DNA from: Candidatus Woesearchaeota archaeon
Lineage (GTDB): Archaea > Nanobdellota > Nanobdellia > Woesearchaeales > JAGVYO01
DNA length: 20,503 nt
Direction: 5' to 3'
NCBI GenBank assembly: GCA_018303225.1
Contig: JAGVYO010000011.1
Coordinates: 1-20,503 of the forward strand
A model generated the notes under the pieces. That model was not told where the DNA came from. It did no database searches and was given only the letters and a program-made list of their open reading frames with translations. How positions within the stretch are numbered: the stretch's first letter is position 1; every line of letters begins with the position of its first letter. A program made the position numbers and the translations under genes. Of this stretch, positions 5,540-12,016 are shown one piece after another.

Positions 5540-6237
5540 CGCGCTTCATCACCATCGCTTCGGCAAAAGGCGGGGTCGGAAAGACAACCACCGCGGTCAA
5601 TACCGCATTGGCCCTGAGCCATGCCGGAAAGAATGTGATCCTTCTCGATGCGGACATGACCGTTCCCGCCACTACCTACCATCTCGGCGTCGAGACGCCG
5701 GAACATACGCTGCACGACGTGCTGGAAGGAAAGAAGTCCATCCAGGATGTCCTCTATGCCCATTCCTCCGGTTTAAGGCTGATCCCTTCCAGCAACGCCC
5801 TGAAATGGCAGAGCACCCATAAAAAGAAGCTGAGCGAGGCCCTCCTCGATCTTGTAGGGAAGGCAGAGATTGTGATCATCGACTCTTCGGCCACCCTGGG
5901 TGAGCATACCCTGGCCGCGTTAAAGCCAACCGACGAAACCATCATCGTCACCAACCCGGATCTGCCGTCGGTGATGGCCGCCAAAAAGACCGTCCTTCTG
6001 GCCCAGGAGACCGGCTCGGTCGTGGCCGGCATTGTGGTCAACCGTCTTCAGAACAGGTCGTACGAGATCCCGATTGAAGAGATCGCCTCATTGACGAGAA
6101 AGCCCGTCCTGGCAGCCGTACCGGAAGACAGGAACATCCCGAAGGCCATCTCCATGAGAAAGCCGCTATTGCAGGCCTTCCCCTCCTCCAAGGCATCCAA
6201 AGAATTCAGGCACCTGGCGGATCTGCTGAACATATGA
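5536..6237 (+). CDS. MinD/ParA family ATPase
   Basis: Deviant-Walker P-loop ATPase of the MinD/ParA/Mrp group; members dimerise on ATP and position cargo or division machinery, or act as carriers. In the 233-residue product the deviant Walker A is KGGVGKTT (residues 11-18) with the signature lysine K11. Switch I is DADMTVPA (38-45) and Walker B is IVIIDSS (112-118). The family's 'lP.d..ip.A...gkp' region appears as VPEDRNIPKAISMRKP (195-210). A C-terminal helix (KEFRHLADLLNI) is amphipathic but not strongly basic, so direct membrane targeting as in bacterial MinD is uncertain. It is coupled by ATGA overlaps to the paralogue gene before it and to a four-helix membrane protein after it, suggesting a membrane-anchored ATPase complex. 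Confidence 0.93.
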   Translation: MTRFITIASAKGGVGKTTTAVNTALALSHAGKNVILLDADMTVPATTYHLGVETPEHTLHDVLEGKKSIQDVLYAHSSGLRLIPSSNALKWQSTHKKKLSEALLDLVGKAEIVIIDSSATLGEHTLAALKPTDETIIVTNPDLPSVMAAKKTVLLAQETGSVVAGIVVNRLQNRSYEIPIEEIASLTRKPVLAAVPEDRNIPKAISMRKPLLQAFPSSKASKEFRHLADLLNI

Positions 6238-6734
6238 AGCCGATGTACGACGACCGGAAATGGACCCCCGAGCATGTCCAGAAGGCATTGGACATCATCA
6301 GCAGGGCGCACCACAAGAAGACCTCCTTTGTCAGGGCGCTGGACAAATCCGTCTATTGGATAGCCCTGTTCATCGCCATCATCGGCAATTTTGCAGTCTC
6401 CATTATCCTGATCCCTTTTTTGATGGTCCTCTCGGGGGTTTTCCTCTACACCATCATTGTAATCCTTGGGCTGGCGATCGGGTTTCTCTTTGAGATCATC
6501 ATCCGCGACATTGAGCATCTTGAAATCCACCACCACCTGATCATCGCGCTGATTATCCCGTTCATCGTGGTGTTCAATCTGGTGATTATTACCCAACTGG
6601 CGGATTATTGGGAGAACCTCCTCCAGATCAGCAATCCCCAATCCCCCCTCATCGTGGGCATCGTCTACGGCGTTTCCTTTATCGTCCCCTACTTCTACTA
6701 CCATTTCTTCAGGTTCAGGACGGTGTTCAAATAG
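6234..6734 (+). CDS. Four-helix membrane protein of the MinD operon
   Basis: No family recognised. The 166-residue protein has a cytoplasmic-looking N-terminal stretch of about 40 residues (MKPMYDDRKWTPEHVQKALD..., basic and helical). Four hydrophobic segments follow: about 40-60 (SVYWIALFIAIIGNFAVSII), 62-85 (PFLMVLSGVFLYTIIVILGL...), 98-120 (HHHLIIALIIPFIVVFNLVI) and 138-158 (SPLIVGIVYGVSFIVPYFYY). A loop carries DIEHLEIHHH between the second and third helices, with histidines at the membrane edge. The start overlaps the ATPase stop (ATGA at 6234-6237). As the only membrane protein of the operon it is the natural anchor or cargo for the ATPase; this is inference from position. Confidence 0.82.
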   Translation: MKPMYDDRKWTPEHVQKALDIISRAHHKKTSFVRALDKSVYWIALFIAIIGNFAVSIILIPFLMVLSGVFLYTIIVILGLAIGFLFEIIIRDIEHLEIHHHLIIALIIPFIVVFNLVIITQLADYWENLLQISNPQSPLIVGIVYGVSFIVPYFYYHFFRFRTVFK

Positions 6735-6739
6735 AAATT

Positions 6740-6747
6740 TTTATAAA
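6740..6747 (+). promoter_or_regulatory. TATA box of the pilin/hydrolase operon
   Basis: TTTATAAA, centred 26 bases before the ATG at 6770, in a T-rich stretch that may also end transcription of the preceding operon. Confidence 0.6.
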
Positions 6748-6769
6748 AGGCGTTACCACAAGAATTGAC

Positions 6770-7075
6770 ATGCTGCTTTATTATGGCAAAAAAGGCCAGG
6801 GCATTTCCATCACCACGGTTGTCATAGCCGCTCTTGCCTTGGTTGTTCTCGTGGTCATCATTGCTGTATTCACCGGCCGCATTGGCGGCTTCAGCAAAAG
6901 CTTGGATCAATGCCCGCAGGCCTGCATTCCAAGATCGCAGTGCGCCCCGCCGAACGCAGTGTTGCCGGGAAAAGACTGCGGCGATAGCGTGAATGTACGC
7001 AACGACAAGGCCGGCCAATTTATCTACCTGCCCACAGGATCCTCTGAAATGGTATGCTGTCTGAAACTGAACTAA
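6770..7075 (+). CDS. Type IV pilin-like exported protein, Cys-rich
   Basis: Small membrane-anchored or pilus-type protein of 101 residues. The N-terminus MLLYYGKKGQGISITTVVIA followed by ALALVVLVVIIAVFTGR is a class III (prepilin-like) signal: a short basic leader ending in Gly, then a 20-plus residue hydrophobic helix. The 'KKGQ.ISITT.v.A.iAl.vLvv.iaiFtGR' pattern is common in DPANN proteins (family knowledge). Cleavage by a PibD/EppA-like peptidase near G-Q or G-I is inferred. The outer part is short and has six cysteines (CPQACIPRSQC, DCG, CC), suggesting disulphide bonding outside the cell. The ATG at 6770 is supported by a TATA box 26 bases ahead. The hydrolase gene follows after one base, so both are made from one transcript. 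Confidence 0.78.
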   Translation: MLLYYGKKGQGISITTVVIAALALVVLVVIIAVFTGRIGGFSKSLDQCPQACIPRSQCAPPNAVLPGKDCGDSVNVRNDKAGQFIYLPTGSSEMVCCLKLN

Positions 7076-7076
7076 G

Positions 7077-9101
7077 ATGAACGTAAAAACTAAATTCGTC
7101 TATGCGGCCCTTTTCTTGCTAATCACTCCTTTGGCCTATGGACAAACGGTGGAGCCATCTGCGCTTGAGTATCTACTTGAGCATTTTAATCTGGGAAAGG
7201 AGAGGCATTCTTCCTTGGAACCTACACCGGCTGAACTTGATGAGTTTACAGAAGAGATACGCCTCCTACAAAAACTAAAGCCTGACAAATGTGCCGTCGG
7301 CTTCTGGATAACGGAAAAGGAGATGATACCGGTGGCATCCGGCGAGAAATGCAAGGCGGAACTGATGCAGTTGCTTGCACAAAATTATGAACGATATAAA
7401 GGGGCGGACATAAAAATAAGGGGTCTGGGACGTTACGAGGAGGAAACACTCAGCGCAGAGCCTGTCAAAGAGGCTTTGCTTACCCACCGCTTAATCCTTC
7501 AAATCGTGGAGAAGGAGCCCCCGCCAGCAGCCTTGGAGGCCCTTCAGGAAGAGGTCAACCGCTATATAGCTCCCCAGGTTACTGGATCGAATACCTGTAC
7601 GTTTGGAATTCTATACGCCATAGAAACCGGCATTTATCTTCGGGCGAACAGCGTTAAATGCTTCCAGCGCCTCAATGACTATTTTGTGAACAACTACGGT
7701 TCTATATCGGCAACCGTTATTAATCTCCAGACAACCAAAGAATATCAGAAAGTGATAGACTACATGAAGCAGCAGATAGCGGCGATGATGGAAGGGAAGA
7801 AATCGGTGAAAGGCGGCGGAGGCGAACCGTTTAGGATAGAAGTGGAGAAGAACAAAAACGAGGAGGAATACGTCGGCCTGGTGGGCGATGGAGAAAATAC
7901 GCTGACTTTTTCTGTCTATTTTCCGCCCGATAAAAAGAATTTCCTGAAGATCCGGCCGCCCTCGGCAGCGGCGCTGTCTGCCGGAAACATAGCACTCGAC
8001 AAGAGTTTGCTGGAAGAAGGGATATTGAAGGTGACCTATCGCCCCTCTAAATTATGCTCTGCGGGGAACAGCGACCAAGTTTTTCGGGTAGAGCTTTGGG
8101 AAGATCCCATGATCGGCAAGGAAAAACTGTTAGATACTGAATTCGTCCGTTTTAAGGTTTTCAGGATGCCGATTTTTATATTGCACGGACTTTGGGGCCC
8201 TGCAGAATCAATGGCTCAGATGGAGCAATACCTGGAAGGGAAATACCAAGGTAAAAATAATGAAAATGATCTCATATTCAATTTTGACTATTTTGCGTAC
8301 AATCTGGAAGATATAGGCTCAAATGGGGAGCGGCTTAAAAAATACGTGGACGATATTTCAGACAGGTACGTGTCCGATTATCTTAAGATAAAGCCCGGAA
8401 AGGTGGAACTTGTTGCCTTCAGCGTGGGTGGCATGGCATCAAGAAGCTATATCCAGAATCTGGGAGGTTATGAGAAGGTCAACAAATTAGTCACTTTGGG
8501 GACGCCTCATTTAGGAGCGCCCGCCATGCAAATAATCTACGACGGCTGTCCCAGCTTGAATCCGGATGCGGATTTAGTGGCATGCGGGGGCCTTTTGACT
8601 TTTGCCCAAAAAGCAAGAAAGGTCCCGGGATTGAGTGAAGATGTTTTCCAAACAGGGCCTGTCATCATCCAGCTTTTGCCATCCAGCAGTTTTTTGGAGC
8701 AATTGAACAGAAAGAGCGATTTGCACGAGGATGAGGTGGAATACGTCCTCATAGCGGGCACGAAACAGATGATTCCCCGGTTTGAAGGAGAGGCAGAAGC
8801 GCTCAACTGGCTGGCAAGCAAAGCAGGACTATTTGACGATAAATTCAAACCTTATTTCTACAGATATTTGATTGCGCTTTCCGACCCAGAGGGGGACGGC
8901 CTGGTTCCGATTGAAAGCGCACGCGGGGAAGGGCTGTTCGAAACTGCAAAGCGTCTGGAAACTCCTGCGTCTCATGCCGACATATTTGTAAAGCCGGAGG
9001 TTTTCGATTTGGTCCATGGCCAGCTAAACACCTGCGAAATTGATATCTCCCACTCCCCTCTCTTATTGGAGGAAGACGGAACTCTCGTAATCAAAACATA
9101 A
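7077..9101 (+). CDS. Exported alpha/beta hydrolase (lipase/esterase-like) with duplicated N-terminal domain
   Basis: Large 674-residue extracytoplasmic hydrolase. A Sec signal peptide (MNVKTKFVYAALFLLITPLA-YGQ) is followed by two similar units at about 29-120 and 139-223, each with a 'K/N-x-C-x2-G ... x-K-C' core (C72/C92 and C174/C195). A GGGG linker (about 247-249) and a beta-rich segment come next. The C-terminal half is an alpha/beta hydrolase: oxyanion region ILHGLWG (368-374), nucleophile elbow AFSVGG with S449 (usual form G-H-S-x-G-G), the lipase hallmark LVTLGTPHLGAP (471-482), probable Asp in DGDGLVP (about D607) and His in SHADI (H633). The C-terminal half resembles PGAP1/LipA-like lipases. 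It sits one base after a pilin-like gene, so its product may act at the cell surface. The substrate is unknown; lipid or ester cleavage is likely. Confidence 0.82.
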   Translation: MNVKTKFVYAALFLLITPLAYGQTVEPSALEYLLEHFNLGKERHSSLEPTPAELDEFTEEIRLLQKLKPDKCAVGFWITEKEMIPVASGEKCKAELMQLLAQNYERYKGADIKIRGLGRYEEETLSAEPVKEALLTHRLILQIVEKEPPPAALEALQEEVNRYIAPQVTGSNTCTFGILYAIETGIYLRANSVKCFQRLNDYFVNNYGSISATVINLQTTKEYQKVIDYMKQQIAAMMEGKKSVKGGGGEPFRIEVEKNKNEEEYVGLVGDGENTLTFSVYFPPDKKNFLKIRPPSAAALSAGNIALDKSLLEEGILKVTYRPSKLCSAGNSDQVFRVELWEDPMIGKEKLLDTEFVRFKVFRMPIFILHGLWGPAESMAQMEQYLEGKYQGKNNENDLIFNFDYFAYNLEDIGSNGERLKKYVDDISDRYVSDYLKIKPGKVELVAFSVGGMASRSYIQNLGGYEKVNKLVTLGTPHLGAPAMQIIYDGCPSLNPDADLVACGGLLTFAQKARKVPGLSEDVFQTGPVIIQLLPSSSFLEQLNRKSDLHEDEVEYVLIAGTKQMIPRFEGEAEALNWLASKAGLFDDKFKPYFYRYLIALSDPEGDGLVPIESARGEGLFETAKRLETPASHADIFVKPEVFDLVHGQLNTCEIDISHSPLLLEEDGTLVIKT

Positions 9102-9118
9102 AGAATCGATTCTGAGAA

Positions 9119-9125
9119 TAAAAAA
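9119..9125 (-). terminator. Oligo-T terminator of tRNA-His
   Basis: The minus strand reads CCTTTTTTATT directly after the tRNA 3' end, a run of six T as in archaeal termination. Confidence 0.6.
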
Positions 9126-9126
9126 G

Positions 9127-9198
9127 GGCGGTAGGCGAGAATCGAACTCGCTACTGGCGGGCCACAGCCGCCTATTTTGCCATTAAACTACTACCGCC
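9127..9198 (-). tRNA. tRNA-His (anticodon GTG)
   Basis: Read on the minus strand: acceptor stem GCGGTAG/CTACCGC, anticodon stem GGCGG/CCGCC with loop CTGTGGC (anticodon GTG after T33), and T-arm GCGAG-TTCGATT-CTCGC. An extra G at position -1 (9198) is encoded in the genome and faces C73 (9127), the identity pair of histidine tRNAs. CCA is not encoded. No intron. The D-stem is weak (GTTT/AAAT). It is convergent with the hydrolase gene and has its own TATA box (9226-9233). Confidence 0.93.
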
Positions 9199-9225
9199 AT
9201 ACCCTCCCAAGGACTCCCAAACCGC

Positions 9226-9233
9226 TTATAAAT
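9226..9233 (-). promoter_or_regulatory. TATA box of tRNA-His (possibly bidirectional)
   Basis: Plus-strand TTATAAAT, minus-strand ATTTATAA, centred about 31 bases upstream of the tRNA 5' end. Because the element is nearly symmetric it could also drive plus-strand transcription toward the structured element at 9254-9488. Confidence 0.5.
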
Positions 9234-9253
9234 ATTTTGCTAAATGGAAACGT

Positions 9254-9488
9254 ATCAAAAATAGATGTTCTGAAGCGCCGTCTATGGCGGTGCGTCGGTC
9301 TTTTGCCTCATTTCATTCAGCAAAAGCCCTGCTCGGGCTTCCCGGATGGAGCGTCCCCTCCCTCGCCGCACGCCACGACGGCGCTGGCGAGGCTGGGGAT
9401 GCGCCCTTCGGGCTGCCGAGCGAGGACATGCGAAGCATGTCCGACAGCCGCCGTCAAGGTGGCGTGCTGGAAAAAGGGCATTTTTGAT
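9254..9488. other. GC-rich structured element, possible ncRNA or MITE-like repeat
   Basis: No convincing protein gene fills 9199-9615; this 235-base core is highly foldable. ATCAAAAAT (9254-9262) is exactly complementary to ATTTTTGAT (9480-9488), bracketing the rest. Inside: CTTTTGC/GCAAAAG (9300-9306/9320-9326); AAGCCC/GGGCTT (9324-9329/9335-9340); CCTCGCC/GGCGAGG (9361-9367/9386-9392) extended by TCCCC/GGGGA (9354-9358/9395-9399). A long stem pairs CACGCCAC-GACGGC-GCTG (9369-9386) with 9445-9466 (bulges at C9449 and AAG9456-9458). A perfect hairpin GGACATGC-GAA-GCATGTCC spans 9424-9442. The 9354-9399 and 9369-9466 pairings interleave, so they form a pseudoknot or a two-state switch. T-runs occur at both outer ends, so the strand is undecided. 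GC content of the core is far above its surroundings. Confidence 0.55.
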
Positions 9489-9502
9489 TATTACCCAAAA
9501 GC

Positions 9503-9597
9503 TTTATAAACACCCTATTAGTCCTATAGCCAAACAGCCCGAGTTTAGGCTTCAGTGCCTGAGCGTGTCTAGGGTTAATATCGATTTAATTCTAGAC
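9503..9597 (+). promoter_or_regulatory. Promoter and structured leader of the S13 operon
   Basis: A TATA box TTTATAAA at 9503-9510 puts the transcription start near 9532, leaving a leader of about 80 bases before the S13 ATG. Most other promoters in the window are leaderless. The leader contains a 12-base-pair hairpin: 9567-9578 pairs with 9586-9597 (two G-U pairs, loop TATCGAT), ending 18 bases before the ATG. Leader control by an operon product, as bacterial S4 does for its own operon, is a fair hypothesis. Confidence 0.5.
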
Positions 9598-9615
9598 AGT
9601 TGTTTGCATTCAAAA

Positions 9616-10095
9616 ATGGCAGAACAAACCGTCCGGCATTTGGTACGAATCGTAAACACCGACCTAGATGGCAGTAAACCCCTGTGCAAGGCGCTGACCA
9701 AGATCAAAGGCGTCGGGTTCATGTTTGCCAATGCAGCCTGTATCTTGGCCCAGATGGACAAGTACAAGAAGGTCGGCCTTCTCACCGACGAGGAAATAAA
9801 AAAGATAAGCGACGTGCTGAAGGAACCGGCAAAGTTCAGCGTCCCTTCCTGGCTGCTGAACCGGAGAAAGGATCCCGAGGACGGAACCGACAAGCACCTC
9901 GTGTCTGCCAACGTCTCGTTCGTAAGCGAAAACGACATCAAGTACATGAAGAAGATGCGTTCGTACAAGGGCATGCGGCACTCACTGGGCCAGCCGGTCC
10001 GCGGCCAGAGAACCCGTTCCAACTTCCGAAAGAACAAGGGCAAGGTCTCGTTGGGCGTCAAGAAGCGCGCCGACGCAAAGGCCGGAAGACCATAA
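9616..10095 (+). CDS. rps13: 30S ribosomal protein S13 (uS13)
   Basis: Head-of-small-subunit ribosomal protein contacting tRNA and S19. The 159-residue product starts MAEQTVRHLVRIVNTDLDGS, followed by the helix-hairpin-helix region KALTKIKGVGFMFANAACILA, and ends with the basic tail GMRHSLGQPVRGQRTRSNFRKNKG..., the strongest signature of S13 (R-G-Q-R-T-+-S-N). The length matches the archaeal/eukaryotic form (S18e), longer than in bacteria. The frame is open upstream into the GC-rich element, but the ATG at 9616 matches the family N-terminus. First gene of S13-S4-S11-Rpo3; S4 starts one base after its stop (TAA-A-ATG). Confidence 0.97.
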   Translation: MAEQTVRHLVRIVNTDLDGSKPLCKALTKIKGVGFMFANAACILAQMDKYKKVGLLTDEEIKKISDVLKEPAKFSVPSWLLNRRKDPEDGTDKHLVSANVSFVSENDIKYMKKMRSYKGMRHSLGQPVRGQRTRSNFRKNKGKVSLGVKKRADAKAGRP

Positions 10096-10096
10096 A

Positions 10097-10735
10097 ATGG
10101 GCGACCCGAAACACCCGAAGAAAAAATACTCAACGCCATCCCATCCGTGGCAGAAGGCGCGGATTGAGGAAGAGAAAGTCCTGCTGAAAGAGTACGGGCT
10201 GGTCAACAAGAAAGAGATCTGGAAGATGAACTCCCTCCTGAAGGGCTTCACCCAGCAGGCCAAGCAGCTCATCACACTCACCACGGCGCAGGCCGACAAG
10301 GAGCAGAAGCAGTTCCTGAAGCGCCTCCACCGGATGGGCATACTGTCCGAGGGCACGCAGCTGGAAGATGTACTGTCATTGAAGCTTCACGATGTCATGA
10401 AGCGGCGCCTGCAGAGCCAGGTGTTCCAGAGAAGCCTCTCCCGTTCCATGAAGCAGGCACGGCAGTTCATCACCCATAAGCACATCCGCGTCCGGGACAC
10501 TGCCGTCACGTCCCCTTCCTACATCGTGATGCGCGACGAAGAATCATTAATCTCATTCGTCCCGAACTCCTCCTTGGCGAGCCCGGAACATCCCGAGCGC
10601 GCCATCCCTGAGAAGAAGGCGGAGCCCAAAAAAGCCGCTCCGGCGAGGCCCGAGGAAAGGTATCGGGGGGAAAGAAAAAGGTTCAGGAAAGAAAGAAGGC
10701 GGGAACCCAGAAAACCGATGAAGAGGAAAGAATAA
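10097..10735 (+). CDS. rps4: 30S ribosomal protein S4 (uS4)
   Basis: Primary 16S rRNA-binding protein of the small subunit body, needed early in assembly. The N-terminus MGDPKHPKKKYSTPSHPWQKARIEEEK is the archaeal S4 signature. The S4 RNA-binding domain lies at about residues 108-160 (RRLQSQVFQ...SMKQARQFITHKHIRVRDTAVTSPSYIV). At 212 residues it is longer than most archaeal S4 because of an Ala/Pro/Lys-rich then strongly basic tail (about 172-212, EKKAEPKKAAPARPEERYRG... MKRKE) that is likely disordered and may touch rRNA. It lies between S13 and S11 with one-base gaps on both sides. It is a candidate autoregulator of the operon by analogy with bacteria. Confidence 0.97.
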   Translation: MGDPKHPKKKYSTPSHPWQKARIEEEKVLLKEYGLVNKKEIWKMNSLLKGFTQQAKQLITLTTAQADKEQKQFLKRLHRMGILSEGTQLEDVLSLKLHDVMKRRLQSQVFQRSLSRSMKQARQFITHKHIRVRDTAVTSPSYIVMRDEESLISFVPNSSLASPEHPERAIPEKKAEPKKAAPARPEERYRGERKRFRKERRREPRKPMKRKE

Positions 10736-10736
10736 G

Positions 10737-11135
10737 ATGATCAGGGACAACATACGCTGGGGCATTGCGCATATCTTCTCCTCATATAACAACACGTTCA
10801 TCCATATCACCGACATCACCGGCACCCAGACCATCTCGCTGAGTTCCGGCGGGCAGGTCGTTAAATCCGATCGCATGGAATCTTCGCCGACCGCGGCCAT
10901 GATTGCCGCCAAAAAAGCAGCCGAAGGCGCCATCGAGAAGGGCATCAACGGCATCCACGTCAAGATCAGGGCACCCGGCGGCCATAACGGGCCTTCGAAT
11001 CCGGGGCCGGGCGCGCAGGCAGCGGTCCGTGCATTGTCCCGGATGGGGCTGCGCATCGGCATCATCGAGGATGTTACGCCCATGCCGCACGACGGATGCC
11101 GGAAAAAAGGGGGCCGAAGGGGCCGAAGGGTATAA
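10737..11135 (+). CDS. rps11: 30S ribosomal protein S11 (uS11)
   Basis: Platform protein of the small subunit near the mRNA exit. The 132 residues include the family landmarks RWGIAHIFSSYNNTFIHITD, GGQVVKSDRMESSPTAAMIAA, IHVKIRAPGGHNGPSNPGPG and the conserved C-terminus VTPMPHDGCRKKGGRRGRRV. Length is normal for archaea. One-base gaps separate it from S4 and Rpo3 (TAA-G-ATG, TAA-A-ATG), pointing to translational coupling within the cluster. Confidence 0.98.
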   Translation: MIRDNIRWGIAHIFSSYNNTFIHITDITGTQTISLSSGGQVVKSDRMESSPTAAMIAAKKAAEGAIEKGINGIHVKIRAPGGHNGPSNPGPGAQAAVRALSRMGLRIGIIEDVTPMPHDGCRKKGGRRGRRV

Positions 11136-11136
11136 A

Positions 11137-11919
11137 ATGGAAGTCCAACTGATGGAAAAGGAGAAGGAGACGGACCGAATCAATTTTGTGCTGAAGGACG
11201 CCACGCCGGCGTTTGCCAATGCGCTGCGGCGCGTCATGCTGACCGAAGTGCCGGTCATGGCCATCGACGAGGTGGAGATCTACAGGAACGGTTCCATCCT
11301 CTACGACGAGCTCGTGGCCCACCGCCTGGGCTTGGTGCCACTCACCACGGATCTGAAGTCCTACAACCTTCCGGAGAAATGCAAGTGCGAGGGAAAAGGC
11401 TGCGCGAGATGCCAGGTGAAGATGGTCCTCAAGGTGAAAGGCCCGGCCATGGTCTATGCGTCCGACCTGAAGAGCAAGGATCCGGCCGTGAAGCCCGTTT
11501 TCCCGAAGATCCCGATTGTCAAATTGCTGAAGAACCAGTCGCTGGAGCTGGAGGCGACCGCTGTCCTGGGCACCGGCAAGAAGCATACGAAATGGTCCCC
11601 CGGGCACATCTACTACACATACCTTCCGAAGATTGCCGTTCATGACAACTCCGAGAAGCTGGCTAAGTTCGGAGATAAATACCCTCCCCAGATTTTCGGA
11701 AAAGACGGAAAGATCGACCGGAGCCTGATCAGCACGCCTGCATTGATCGATGCGTGCGACGGCATCTGCGACGATCTGGTGAAGGTGGAGTATATCCCGA
11801 ACACCTTCGTCTTTTACGTAGAGCCGTGGGGGCAATTGCCCAGCAAGAAGATTGTGCAGCAGGCTGCTAAGGTCCTTCAGGAAGAATTGGATGAAGTGTC
11901 CGAAGCCCTCAAGCAATAA
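11137..11919 (+). CDS. rpo3: DNA-directed RNA polymerase subunit D (Rpo3)
   Basis: Archaeal counterpart of eukaryotic Rpb3 and bacterial alpha; dimerises with subunit L to start polymerase assembly. The 260-residue protein has the alpha-like dimerisation motif (ATPAFANALRRVMLTEVPVMA; I..VEIYRNGSILYDELVAHRLGLVPL, residues 22-69) and an inserted domain with a single C-x-C-x4-C-x2-C cluster (C82, C84, C89, C92). This cluster corresponds to the metal motif of Rpb3; whether it binds zinc or part of an iron-sulphur centre cannot be told. The C-terminal dimerisation segment NTFVFYVEPWGQLPSKKIVQQAAKVLQEEL is intact. The ATG at 11137 fits both the family start and the one-base gap after S11. A longer in-frame extension upstream is spurious. 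Confidence 0.96.
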   Translation: MEVQLMEKEKETDRINFVLKDATPAFANALRRVMLTEVPVMAIDEVEIYRNGSILYDELVAHRLGLVPLTTDLKSYNLPEKCKCEGKGCARCQVKMVLKVKGPAMVYASDLKSKDPAVKPVFPKIPIVKLLKNQSLELEATAVLGTGKKHTKWSPGHIYYTYLPKIAVHDNSEKLAKFGDKYPPQIFGKDGKIDRSLISTPALIDACDGICDDLVKVEYIPNTFVFYVEPWGQLPSKKIVQQAAKVLQEELDEVSEALKQ

Positions 11920-11930
11920 GTAAAGCTTAT

Positions 11931-12016
11931 GCGGGGGTGGCAGAGCCTGGCCAAATGCGCAAGGTTGAGGGCCTTGTCCCTTAGTGGGTGCGCGCGTTCG
12001 AATCGCGTCCCCCGCA
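11931..12016 (+). tRNA. tRNA-Leu (anticodon GAG)
   Basis: Class II tRNA: acceptor GCGGGGG/CCCCCGC, anticodon stem CAAGG/CCTTG with loop TTGAGGG (anticodon GAG), long variable arm (TCCC-TTAG-TGGGT region), T-arm loop TTCGAAT, discriminator A at 12016. No intron, CCA not encoded. It lies 11 bases after Rpo3 and before L18e. I recall a tRNA-Leu heading the L18e-L13-S9 operon of Haloarcula, so this linkage may be ancestral. It is probably processed from the ribosomal transcript. Its 3' 17 bases plus TTC are repeated at 12094-12113. Confidence 0.95.

Noticed and set aside
6048..6704. 218-residue minus-strand frame over the MinD/membrane genes
   Set aside because: Its D/E/N-rich sequence is the mirror of hydrophobic codons on the plus strand.
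9254..9488. RNase P RNA
   Set aside because: The size is possible, but I cannot find the conserved GAGGAAAGTCC-like and ACAGAA-like blocks on either strand.
9346..9615. Long in-frame N-terminal extension of S13 and other open frames in the GC-rich element
   Set aside because: High GC removes stop codons in several frames at once; the peptide is arginine-rich and without family resemblance, and S13 clearly starts at 9616.
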